Shown here: one piece after another, positions 1-10,577 of the stretch
How the letters are laid out: the number at the start of each line of letters is the position of its first letter
Numbering within the stretch: position 1 is the first letter of the stretch
Assembly: GCA_012064415.1 (NCBI GenBank)
Contig: SSNU01000294.1
Span: 62,001-126,000, forward strand
DNA from: Gyrodactylus bullatarudis
Lineage: Eukaryota; Platyhelminthes; Monogenea; Gyrodactylidea; Gyrodactylidae
DNA: 64,000 nt
Reading direction: 5' to 3'
The notes under the pieces: model-generated
Seen by the model: only the letters and a program-made list of their open reading frames with translations
The model's database searches: none
What the model was told of the DNA's origin: nothing
Position numbers and translations under genes: made by a program

Positions 1-386
1 AAAAAATCGAGATTTCTTCAACCAACTTTAGGTAATTTCTAATTTCCTTGTCTAATGGTAATCGGGAAAAATGATCCTCTGAATAGAGATAAGATATTTA
101 TTAAAATTGAGTTCCCTCCCATGCTATGGCTGAGTGATTTCTTGATATCTCCTTATTCATATCTGAGGCATGAATAATCTTTATATCTGACAGTTTTATC
201 TTTATCAAAATTTATTGGACAATCAATCTTTCTATTTATTCTTATTTATCATCATAATTTGTTCTTTTAAGATTAAAAGATTAAATAATTGATGAGATCA
301 GAGAAAATCGGAAAACTCTTTTAGTCCCAGAGAATAGTTTTTTAATGAATCGTTTTTGATCTTTTACCTAAAAATACGCCTAATTA
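1..386. other. Intergenic, no gene seen
   Basis: AT-rich sequence with no recognisable coding exon, RNA gene or repeat boundary. It is the left flank of the hAT-type element that begins at 395. Confidence 0.5.
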
Positions 387-939
387 GTAATCAATAGGGC
401 GGTCAAAATGCTATTTTTGATATGTTGCTAGAATTTTCATGAGAACTATGAAATTAACTTTCTTCACCGTCAAGGTTATTTCCTCATGAAAATAATTTTG
501 CTATTTTCTTGCTATTCAAAATCGAATGCTATTTTTCCATTAATTAATTGCTATTTTTTGCTATTTATTCGGGCTAAGCCCTTGTCAGATAAATGGTAAC
601 ATGAGAAGAAATCTTATTTTCTTGATTACTATCAACTCTTAATTTGAATCAAGCTGTCTCTAAAGCGTTTCAATCTTGTAATAGAGCCTGTTCTGAAGGT
701 TTTTGATTGGTCAAAGAAAAATTTTAAGCTTGGGATATTATTTAAACCTCATTCGTTCCATAATTAAATGTCTGATCACACGTTTAGACGCAATGACGCG
801 CCTAACCCAAACGAAAAATTAGTTTTTTATAATTTACTTACAAGTGGTATATAACATTATTTTTCATAGGCTATAACTTTTGGAAATTGTGCTATTTTTT
901 TCTGAAAAAATGCTATTTTGTGACCGCCCTAGTAATCAA
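387..939. mobile_element. hAT-type MITE with 8-bp target duplication
   Basis: The element spans 395-931. Its left end reads TAGGGCGGTCA and its right end TGACCGCCCTA, so the termini are inverted repeats. It is flanked by a perfect 8-bp direct repeat GTAATCAA at 387-394 and 932-939. An 8-bp duplication together with termini of the TAGGG type fits hAT superfamily rules. The interior (about 515 bp) has no transposase reading frame but repeats the motif GCTATTTTT several times. It is therefore a non-autonomous copy, and the intact duplication suggests a fairly recent insertion. A second, more decayed relative lies in the kinesin gene at 56879-57228. Confidence 0.8.
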
Positions 940-2165
940 TAATTAGTTTTCGAGGAAAAATTGAATCATTCTTTGATTCAAAAATCGGCTTTCTCTCAAA
1001 TATTGGCAGATAACGTTTTCATCCTTCTGAACCCTAAAATTTTTGTTAGAATCTTTTTCTGAGGTTGTATGTTCTAGTATGAGACGTAAGCTGTACATTT
1101 TAAATACAAAATTGCCTTGTCAAGTTATTTTTTTTAGCTATAAAAAATAACTATTTCAACCATCATCAGTATTTGTTTATAACCCCTTCTGTTTGCTACC
1201 TGACTTGATGTTGTCTTCTAGCTTGCATTGGTCTATCTGTAGAATTAGAAAAGGTTTTAGTATCTCTTAAGAAACTAAGAATTATAATACAGTTTTTATA
1301 ACATAAAAATTATCATCATTAGTATCTTTGATAAATGATGAATATTTCTGATGATGTTTAAAGACAAGACTGATTTTGAAGAACACTCTAGAGAATAAAA
1401 GATTATGCCTAACTGGCTCGATTATGAGCTCTACATCTTGAGAGATGTAAGAAATTTTCCCATCGACATGAACTGTTTGGAAAGATAAGATAGCTCGAAA
1501 GAATCATCTCTAAAGAAATGATACAGGACAGAGCTGCCAGGCTCCACTTAGTATAGTTAGATGAGACAAATTTTAATCTGTTTTGTAAACGAAAAGTAGA
1601 TCGTTCAGTTGTTGGAACAAGAGAAAGTGTGGCAAATTCTTAAAGACAATAAATGATTTTTTTCAATATGCGAAATTGATTATTTGGTTTTATGAAAATC
1701 ATTTGTAAATTTACGAAATTCATAACCCTTTAGTACGAAAACGATATGAAGAGATTTTTATTTGATGAATGAATCTATTGAATACTCAATTGAAATTTTA
1801 CGAAATTGAAACCTGAATCATTCGAAATTCATCTGAAAGAGGTGTGTAAAAGATACCAAAATCAAGTAAATTAAGCTTCTACTCGAATCTTAGAAACTGG
1901 ACATCTGACCGAGTTTGAATTCATAGGCTCTCTTCAAATTTGTTGATGCTGGTAAATCCATAATTGGAAGAAAACAAAATATGTATATATTTTGTGTAGA
2001 TTGCTTCTTGACTTGAAATTATAGCTAGAATTGTTTGTGTAGTATTGATTGATGATATCTATCGATCAATATCATATCAAGGTGCAGAATAACCTTCAAT
2101 ATTCTATATTAGACAATTCTGTATTTAATCGGTATTAAAAAACCGATAAACTACATTACAGTAGA
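940..2165. other. Intergenic, no gene seen
   Basis: No coding exon, RNA gene or clear repeat structure was recognised in this stretch. Confidence 0.4.
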
Positions 2166-2442
2166 CTTGGATAAAATTTCGTAAAGCTAATCGAGACCGC
2201 CTTTAATTTTGTTTAAATAATCTTTGAGCTATCAATCGAAATCATTCAAATATATCTGACTGAGTTAAATCTTGAAATGCTTCAAGTATTAAATAAACAA
2301 AATACGGAAAAAATTAAATTTTGAATTTTAAGCATTTCAAGATTTAACTCAGTCAAGTATATTTGAATGATTTCGATTATTCAAAGATTATTTAAACAAA
2401 ATTACAGGCGGTCTCGATTAGCTTTACGAAATTTCGTCCAAG
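2166..2442. repeat. Foldback element with arms of about 115 bp
   Basis: The segment beginning CTTGGATAAAATTTCG at 2166 is repeated in inverted orientation and ends CGAAATTTCGTCCAAG at 2442. The arms are roughly 115-120 bp and nearly identical, separated by about 40 bp. There is no reading frame inside, so this is a foldback or MITE-like element. No convincing target-site duplication could be assigned. Confidence 0.75.
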
Positions 2443-3060
2443 AATACTTTAAAGGTTACTAATAAGTAGTTATTAAACTGTGATCTGAATCATGAACAAG
2501 GAATAAATGTATCTCTGGTTGATAAAATTGCAAAGGCCCTCAAATAGACTACATAATTTGGCTAGTCATATATTTGTGACATCAAATGTGCATTTTTCTG
2601 ATCAGAAATTTATTGATCTTCAATTCAAGCTACGTTTGAAGAAAATCCCTCAACAGATTCAAAAGATATTCCATATTTTATGATCTAAGGTCATGGCATA
2701 AGGTACCTGAGTCGAGGTCTAAAATTTTAATTCAATAATTTTTTTATGAAAAAAGTTAAAATTTTTATGTGTAAAATAAACCTTGCTTTATCATTTAAAT
2801 CAGATTAATTCCCTAAATGAGTAGAAACTCTTTTGAGTGCACCATTTGAGTTGCATCTGGATGTCTATAGAAAAGGTTACACTTGATACAATAAAATATT
2901 CAGATAAATTTTAAGAATAGAATAGCATACAGCAAAATACAACCGAGAAAACTAGCCATCATCTGCATCATCCTGATATTCGAATTATAAATTTATCAAT
3001 AAATTAAACAGAAAGGACCATTCTTCAGATGTAGAGCCCCCTCGATCGGGGTCTCACATT
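2443..3060. other. Intergenic, no gene seen
   Basis: No coding or RNA gene recognised. A short GC-rich palindrome (CCCCCTCGATCGGGG, about 3038-3052) lies just before the next inverted repeat. Confidence 0.4.
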
Positions 3061-3227
3061 TCAGTAAAAATATTTCTATTGAAACATCTTATTTTTATTG
3101 AAACACGATCTAAATGTATAGAAATCACTTGCTGCATTCTGATTGGTCGAGATAAACAATACTTAATTAGGAGGTAAATATTCGTGTTTCAATAAAAATA
3201 AGATGTTCCAATAGAAATATTACTGTA
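3061..3227. repeat. Inverted repeat, arms of about 45 bp
   Basis: Bases 3061-3108 are matched in inverted orientation by 3183-3227 with a few mismatches; the shared core is TATTTCTATTGRAACATC. The spacer is about 75 bp with no coding content. Confidence 0.65.
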
Positions 3228-3440
3228 AGATTAGAATAAAAAACAGATTAGATTACCCTGATAAAAATAGTTTGGACTCAGACAATATTTCATATTCTTC
3301 TTTTGGCGTGAGATTTTACAAAAAACTTAAGATACTTAAAACCTTGTGTGTCCAATCAAAACATTAAACCAATCAGATTTCTTCTCAACTTTAATGAATC
3401 AATTAATTTTTATAATCCTTGCCTTTTCTTTCTCTCCCCT

Positions 3441-3520
3441 TTCTTTTTCTACAGATAGACCAATACAAGTCAGAAGACAAGATAGTCAGCTAGCAAACGA
3501 ACAACGTTATAGTCAATCTA
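3441..3520 (+). repeat. Dispersed repeat, copy 1 (copy 2 at 51311-51397)
   Basis: About 80 bp here resemble 51311-51397 in a laminin intron. Both contain a pyrimidine tract and CTTTTTCTACAGAT followed by a CCAATACAA block and a TATAGT block, at roughly 70% identity by eye. The CTACAG looks like a splice acceptor, but no gene exon is recognised. A 75-codon open frame overlaps it here and has no recognisable similarity. Confidence 0.4.
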
Positions 3521-3573
3521 TGCCGAACAGCTCCCTGAAGAGCTACTTGGTTCAAAATTATGAGCTAATGTAA

Positions 3574-6460
3574 CTTTTTATTAATTCTTACATCCTCAGG
3601 TAAAAGAATTATTCTACAGAAATTGAAAAATTATAGAAATTTGAACAAGATAGTGCTTGATAACATGTTTTCTTGCATTACAAATGGTGTTTTGAACCCT
3701 TGACCAATTCCTAATGTTATTTTACTCACTATTTCAACCAGAAAATTTTCGGGAAGATAGATAAGAGTAGCATCAGTGTTCTTTCCTAAATCTAATCAGA
3801 CGTACATGTAGTCAGATCAATTAATTAATGATTTTACTTGTAATTCAGACGTTAATTCATCATTCCAGACAAGAACCAAGAAGATATCTTTATTTGAATT
3901 TTAATGATGCCAGAAAATTAATTCAAGCAGAGAGAAATATTCATTACCGAAGTGTATTGTGTTCTATAGATATCTCTTCAATCTTTGATAAATTTCTGGC
4001 TGATTTATCTTAAAATTCAGATGACACAAATGAATAATCACAAGATTCTCTGACCTTTCAAAACTACAAGATTCCTAAACAAGATGTCTCCCGAATTTTA
4101 GAGACTATAGAGTGATTTCGAATAAATTCTAGGCTCAATTCATAGCCCAATACATTAAAAAATTAATGATTTCACAAAAATATCAATCGTGTTAATCTCT
4201 TAATGTTTTTCTACTTGTAAAGTTTTTATCGATTTATTAATTATTTCTAGAATACAATCGGACAATAAAGTTTCAGACTATTAACATGACCTTGTTGTTT
4301 ATTCTAAGCAACTTTTACTTGAGTTCTCCGATGTAAATGATACTAAATTGAAAAGAAGTTTTCCCAGCTCAAACTTTGCAAGTAATTTTTGTCCAAAGTT
4401 CAATTTGATCACACGACCAAATGAATGGAAAAACAACAAATGTTAAACAGAAAAAAGATATGTCACAAGAATTTGGAAGGAGTAAATTTATTCATAATGA
4501 TTGCATTATTATTTATAGAACAGAGCTCTGTACCATATATTCAAATTATCTAAAATGACAGGTGATCAGTGATCAGTGATCACATTTAGTATTCAATCTT
4601 GTCAATGACTCAACGACACATTCGTCTAAGCCCCTCCCCCTTCATTATGTATCTATTTTGTGCACTCTCTGCAAGCCGCATTTGGACAGTTTTCACTGTT
4701 TCTGCTTACCAATTTCATTCATTTTGATAGATTCTAGTCAAAGTTATTCAAGATCATCTCAAAAATCCTCTTTCGTTGAAATCGACTTCTTATTTTTAAG
4801 GAATCTGTATCAAAATGTAGATTATTTTCATTTTTAGGGAAAATTATCAAGTATAGAGCAGTTTTTAGTTTGGAGTCTCGATGAGATTTGCATTTCAAAC
4901 ATTGATTCAGGCCATTTGAGCTCGATTGTGGCTTTCTTGAAGATCCGTCAAGTTTTCGGAAATAATTCTTTATTAGATTCTCTTACTATTGCAACTTTTT
5001 TTCGTGAAGTAGGCTTTTATTTTGCCGAAATTCAGCTTCGAATTGCCGAATAAATGTGAAATCATTGAATTCGTAATGAGAACTTCAACGTCCGTAATTG
5101 TAATTACTTTTCTAAAAAATGATCTTTTTGAGAATTTTAAAAACGGATTCAAATTTTTCATTCCTTTCCAAATGAATATTCAATTTATTCATGAATTTTA
5201 GAAAAATCACTATTTCGATCACTTTTTTGAAGTTTAATGTCTGAGAATTTGTGAAGAATCAAAATATAATTTGTTATTTTTAGTTGAAATATCTTTATCT
5301 GGCCTTTAAAGTCTTAAGAAGTCAACGAATCTTTGATATATTTTGGATTCATTTTGATTTCCTGCCTTAAATAATGACTAAAGGTAAAATCCGATTCGAT
5401 TTTTGAAACTCTTGATACGTCTTATTTTCTGATATCCATGTGTTTCGCAGTAAAAATATAAAATAGAGAAAATTAATTATTGCTTTGGGATGATTGTTTT
5501 CAGATACAGAGAGTAGAGTAAATTTTGTCCTGTTTCTTCTCTAGACCATTTATAAATATTATGAATGACACTACAAATTTTGAGCACACAAGTAAATTTA
5601 CATAATCTTTCTCATGGTCCCACTTATAAGGCTATATATCTCAGTTACTTCCATGTCAATTTTGGCATTTTTTCGACAAAAAATATTTAAAATCTTATAC
5701 ATTCTTAATCGATTAATAAGAGTTGAGCTTTTTTTAGTCGATATTACTTTTCAATTTTCAAATTAAGTTTCCAATGTAAGATGCTTATTTCTAATTGGTC
5801 AATTGAAAATACATTTTGAAACAATAATTATAATTAAAAATTGATAGTAACTACAGACATTTCTTCTTACTATTGGCTAAGTTGATCGATTGATCTCAAC
5901 ACTGAAACTTTAATGGGTATTTTTGTTTATGAAACAGTTGATGGCTGCTTCAATTTACGCAAACAAAAAAACTATTGAAGATACTGCGCATTTACAAATA
6001 TGGTACAAAACTGTTCTATCGCCATTGTTATCTACTCATAAATACGCACAAGTAATCAGTGAATATACGAGTCATCATCATTGATAGTATTGAGAATAGA
6101 TGGAGGCCTGTTTGAGTAATAGTTTTGTCGAAAAAACATCTTGAGATTTCCCCTTATGAGATTGCGAAAACCTTTGGAATTGAACAGGTTAACTCGGGAT
6201 TTTTGATAACAGAGAATTACCGAAACAATTAATTGGTAAAATTCAATGATGAAAGAAAAATTATGAAAAACAAAATAAATCATTTCCAGAAATTTTATTG
6301 ATCAGCATTCAAATTTTAACTTTTTGTACTTTAGAAGAAGAATGAAATAAAAACGATGAATAAATAAATACATTAATGGAATTGCTTCAGTATTTAATAA
6401 AGAGGTATAATTTCAAAATTTTAATAATAACTTTTATACTAATTTTTCTATTTTATACAA
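3574..6460. other. Intergenic, no gene seen
   Basis: Only short open frames (60-75 codons) without recognisable motifs occur. A small tandem GATCAGT unit (about 3 copies) sits near 4563-4583. Confidence 0.4.
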
Positions 6461-6590
6461 GATGACAGCATAGATGTATGGTTAAAGGAGAAATTCTTTA
6501 TCAATCAATACGAGCCCAATCTATCTGTTCAGAAAAAACTATTCCTTCAACTACCATGGCCTTTGTGAGCTTTTTCTTCTATGACTCAAG
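6461..6590 (+). mobile_element. Penelope-like element fragment (GIY-YIG C-terminal part)
   Basis: Translation gives a D-D-S-I-D-V-W-L-K-E-K-F-F-I-N-Q stretch followed by EPNLSVQK. This matches the end of the GIY-YIG endonuclease region seen more completely at 20441-20840 and 46210-46640, which have [20 protein letters not shown]. It is a short, decayed remnant with an in-frame stop about 15 codons later. Confidence 0.6.
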
Positions 6591-7369
6591 TATCGCTTTC
6601 TCATGGTTTTATTCTATTGAGTAAATTAATGTGTTGTTATTGACCTAAAAAGTAGTTTAATATCAATAGAAAATCAGTCATTCCAAGCAATCAATTACGG
6701 GAGTTACTGTCTTGTGAGACCTTAGAATCACTCAATCTCTTGAAGAATGAAGTAACCATATTTAAAATGGTTGAAATTACTTATCAGATCGGTTGAGATA
6801 TTAATTGCTCTTTAGATGCAAAAAATGATTTATTAGATTCCAAAGACTTGAATCATCCAAAATAGGAGCATATATAAACAAAATATCAATTATAATTATC
6901 AAAACTTTTATGTTTTTTTAGAATTCTTAATTTAAAAAATCTCAGATTGAAAACATGGTAAAATGGCCGAATTTTGGCCAGATTGGAACATTATTCAGAA
7001 AATGAAAAGTCTAGTGAATTAACTAACAATAAATACAGCATGACATTTATATATTTATGTGACAGTTGGCCAAAACCAAATAATACTTCTAATGTATAAT
7101 AGTGCCCTTGTAATCATCAACTCTTTAAAATTGGCCACAGAATTCTTGTCGGATCAATCTAGTCCTATTTGATAACGCAATTGAAATTGTATTATAATAC
7201 TCATTTTAACTCGAGAACAAAAGAATTCGATCCAGGAAAACTATCCAAGGGTAGACTGAACAAAGCTCATTTAACTCTTTGTGTCCCATTGTTCCACCAG
7301 TGGAACCAAACACTTTCTTGAACTAGAGACTGAACTCATAATACTTTTTTTTACCCCTCATTAGAAAGT

Positions 7370-7595
7370 AACTTTATTAAGCTACAAGAATATGTATGAT
7401 TCACAAAGATAGCTTTTCACTGATGAAAATATTATTTTTGAAAAACTATTTACTGAGGCATTAGGAAAAAATAGCTGTAGATTTCATATATGCAATCGCC
7501 TGCTCGATATCTCTTGTAGTTTCGGAGAAAACTGGCTTTAGACCCAAAAATGAAAACTTTAACCTTTGAAGTGATAAGTTGGCTTGTTATAAAGC
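7370..7595 (+). repeat. Dispersed repeat, copy A (copy B near 24885-25130)
   Basis: This block shares a run of matching segments with 24885-25130, including AAGCTACAA, AAAGATAGCTTTT, GCAATCGCCTGCTCGATATC and ACTGGTTTTAGA-like blocks. The GCAATCGCCTG block also occurs in the TTAA-type MITEs at 14572 and 58146, so all four probably belong to related families. There is no coding content. Confidence 0.5.
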
Positions 7596-7599
7596 ATAT

Positions 7600-8815
7600 A
7601 TAAAATGTTATATATGTTACCGTGAGTCTGAGAAATCCCTAGTGTATGATGATGGTAATCACAGTGTGACTTTAGCGAGTCTACCTAATAAGCCCACATT
7701 ACCCAAACTCACTGAGAAGGTCGGTGAATTCAACAGCTCAACTAATTGATTAAAATTTATAGCAAGAATAATTTATTTTTTGCCGAAAGGAGGTGAATAA
7801 TTTAGAGTTATATAAAACTCGATTCTCTTTAGATTTACAGGTCAGTACGATTTCTAATACAATTACATTTGAATATTCTTTTATCCATTACCAAGGGAAA
7901 ATTCGGCATTGATCTCACTCAATTAGCACTCGAGACATTAAACATTCTTCTATTTTGCCAACATCTTGAACATTTTCGAAAATCAATCAATTCTACACAC
8001 AGTTCACTGACCTTCACACTGATTACCATCATACACTTGGGAATTACCAAAACTCACGGTAACATATTATGTATATTATGTACATATCTAAGTGGGTTGG
8101 TATTATTTCAAAGATTAAATAGAGAAAAATTTGTTCAGCCAATCAGAATCAAGTACCATTCATTCTTTGATTTCCTATTGAAATTGATGAAATTATCATC
8201 TCCCCATTATTCATGAGGAAATAAACTCTTCTTGTCTGAACATTTCTCAATGAAAATGTATCCTTTCTTGAGTAATTCCAGTCAATAAAATTCCCGTAAG
8301 AATATATGTGAATATATTCGCGATATCCATCCGAGATGACTCATTCATTTCCGATACAGATGAAGAGGAATGACGCATAACGACAACTCAATCACCTCCT
8401 CGCCATTCTCTCCATTTATATCTATCCATCGCTCTACAGGCTCACATATGGGGAAATCTTTTCTATCACCCACTCCATGTCTATACTCGTAAAGGGTAAT
8501 GAAAAAGTGTAATTTAAAAATGTCCAAGAAAAATTCCTATTCTGTAAGAGACACACGAACGTGAGAGTCATTTATTAGACTTGCCCGTGTTAGAGTGTCT
8601 ACCATTTACATTATTCTTGTATTGTTATGATCCTCTTTCCTCATGTACACTGTACATTTTACAGATTGGTAGATGGACTCTCTAGTCTATGTTTGTTTGA
8701 ATGAACTAAACACTTGTTGTTTACTCAGAAACTCTGATAAAATATAATAATTCATAATCCTTTGGAACGATAATGTTGTCGAACCTCATCAAGTATAATA
8801 TTATTACTAGAGTCT
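7600..8815. other. Intergenic; one unassigned 115-codon open frame
   Basis: An open frame covers 7869-8216 on the plus strand (begins TTG, rich in L, I, H and F). It has no motif I recognise, no flanking splice or codon-usage support, and may be chance. Nothing else was recognised. Confidence 0.3.
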
Positions 8816-8997
8816 ACACTCATAAGGAAGATAAGAGAACAAACGAATAATAAGTGATAAACGTTTTATTTCGCCGGGTCTCTTTAGACTTTTTAGTATA
8901 AATATATCTGTATTGGGATGGTTATTATAATATACATAGATGGTATGAGATATTGACATTTAAATGAATGTTGTTATATAAAATTATAGATAAATCT

Positions 8998-9430
8998 AAT
9001 AAGTGATTCATGAATCATTCTGGTTTTTAGTGAAAGTCTGGATACAAGAGAGTTTTAGTATAATCGAATATGTTGCATAAAAGATTTTTAGGGTTATCAC
9101 AGTCATAGATTTTAAATTTATCATTAATTAATTCATAAGAAGAGAGAAGAAAGGATTTTTTGTAAGATTGGTGTCTGAAATTGTAGTTATGCTCGATCGG
9201 AGAAGAGGTTAGGAGGAAGTTTTTTACTATAAAAGCATTTCCTCTGACACAAAGAGTCTGAAGACCAGAGGCTAATATTCGAGAGTTATAGGATTCTAAA
9301 AAGGGATAAAGCCAATATAGAAAACTACTTTGTATTTTTTCAATCTCTCGTGCCTGGGAATTAGTTAAGTTTACTAGAAAAGTTGAATTGTAATCAATTG
9401 ATGACAAAACGAGAGATTTATAGGCCTTAA
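8998..9430 (-). pseudogene. Non-LTR retrotransposon ORF, C-terminal remnant
   Basis: Minus-strand frame 9407-9027 encodes the region following the reverse transcriptase of a LINE. It has SREIEKIQ-like, SYNSRILASGL, YNFR and DKFKIYDCDN blocks and ends TLLYPDFH-stop. The same order of motifs recurs at 15570, 20171, 22205, 27751, 45860 and 60655. The 3' tail after the stop reads CCAGAATGATT, as in the other copies. It is 5'-truncated. Confidence 0.75.
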
Positions 9431-9839
9431 GTCTTAGGTTTAAAGATTTTGATAATTTTAATATAGTAATAATTGAGTACTATATGGTACTAATTTTATA
9501 GTTCAAAACGTGGATTTTCTTAACTTTCTTATATCTGAACCTAGAATTCTGAAAAGCATACCAAACGATAGATCTTTATATAACTGAATCTTTTACGTAA
9601 AAATATTTTCGAAAAAATATTATTTAAGGCTATTTATGTGAAACACAACAGGAAACCTACTTAAAAATCAAAAATTCAATGTGCTTGAATTTCATTGGTT
9701 GAATGTTCCCTGTACTCTCATTGGTCGAGAAAAATCATGGTTTAGGTATATGACCGAGATGTAAAAAACGATTTGGACAGAGTGGGATAGAAAACGGGTA
9801 CTTCACCTGTATTTAATTTTAGATAACTGGAAAAACGGA

Positions 9840-10035
9840 TCAATTTTTAATTTTTATTAATACCGAAACCCAGATCAAAAGTAAAGGAGACAATTTCTCC
9901 AGGAAGTAGAAGAGATTCCATGAGGGTTGCAGGGAGACCAGATGGGAGCATAATTTTGCATTTATCTTTATTAATATAGAGTCCCATGGGAATCTTTAAG
10001 GAGAGAGAAGTTGTGGTTAATTTCGATGATATCAA
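9840..10035 (-). pseudogene. Non-LTR retrotransposon ORF, RT palm/thumb fragment
   Basis: The minus-strand frame 10035-9847 encodes GLYINKDKCKIMLPSGLPAT followed by LLLPGEIVSFTFDL. This is the stretch that follows the FADD catalytic motif in the fuller copy at 27470-28347 (GLYIN-stop-DKCKIMLP). It belongs with the remnant at 8998-9430; the sequence between the two is rearranged. Confidence 0.7.
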
Positions 10036-10110
10036 AAGAGTTTTTTACTTAATCCCGGGCTTTGCAAGGTAATAGTATATAATAGACGAAATTTTGCAAA
10101 CTTACTTAAA

Positions 10111-10526
10111 TCGCCCCTCGATATGAAAAAACTTATCTTCAAGTATTTAAATATAATCTCACCGAATTTTGCTTCAAAATACCATTCCATGTTTCTGGAA
10201 TAAGATAAACAAAATTGTGAAAATTTAGAACATTTTTATTGTTTTATATTCATAATTTCAACTTGAACTCACATTATTTCTTTACATAAAGTTGTAAAAT
10301 TTACTTAAATCCCTTTAAAATTGTTTTTTCAATAGCTCTAAACGAAATTTCTCTTATTTTTCATGAATATTACAATTTTGATAGGTCTAAAACCGTTCTA
10401 AATTTGAAAATTCTCACATTTTTGTTTATCTTATTCCAGAAGCATGGAATGGTATTTTGAAGCGAAATTTGGTGTGATTATATTAAAATACTTGAAGATT
10501 AAATTTATCATATCGATGGGAGAGAC
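10111..10526. repeat. Foldback element with arms of about 125 bp
   Basis: Bases 10111-10238 are matched inversely by about 10389-10526. Shared landmarks are CTTCAAGTATTT, ACCATTCCATG and GGAATAAGATAAAC. The spacer is about 150 bp and has no coding content. Confidence 0.7.
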
Positions 10527-10577
10527 ATTTATCACTTATAATTCGTTCGTTCTCCTATCTTCCTTATGAGTGTAGTA

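Larger units (their letters stand above)
8816..10577. repeat. Inverted 57-bp repeats flanking LINE debris
   Basis: Bases 8816-8872 and 10521-10577 are inverted copies of each other; both contain ACACTCATAAGGAAGATA and GAACRAACGAAT blocks. They enclose about 1.65 kb holding two minus-strand fragments of a non-LTR retrotransposon and an inner foldback. This looks like a nested or composite insertion whose outer arms belong to one element. Confidence 0.55.

Noticed and set aside
1144..1180. Another CTGATGA...GAAA motif on the minus strand (near CATCATCAG)
   Set aside because: Only five bases separate the two core boxes and no stem I or III can be drawn; not counted with the hammerhead-like motifs.
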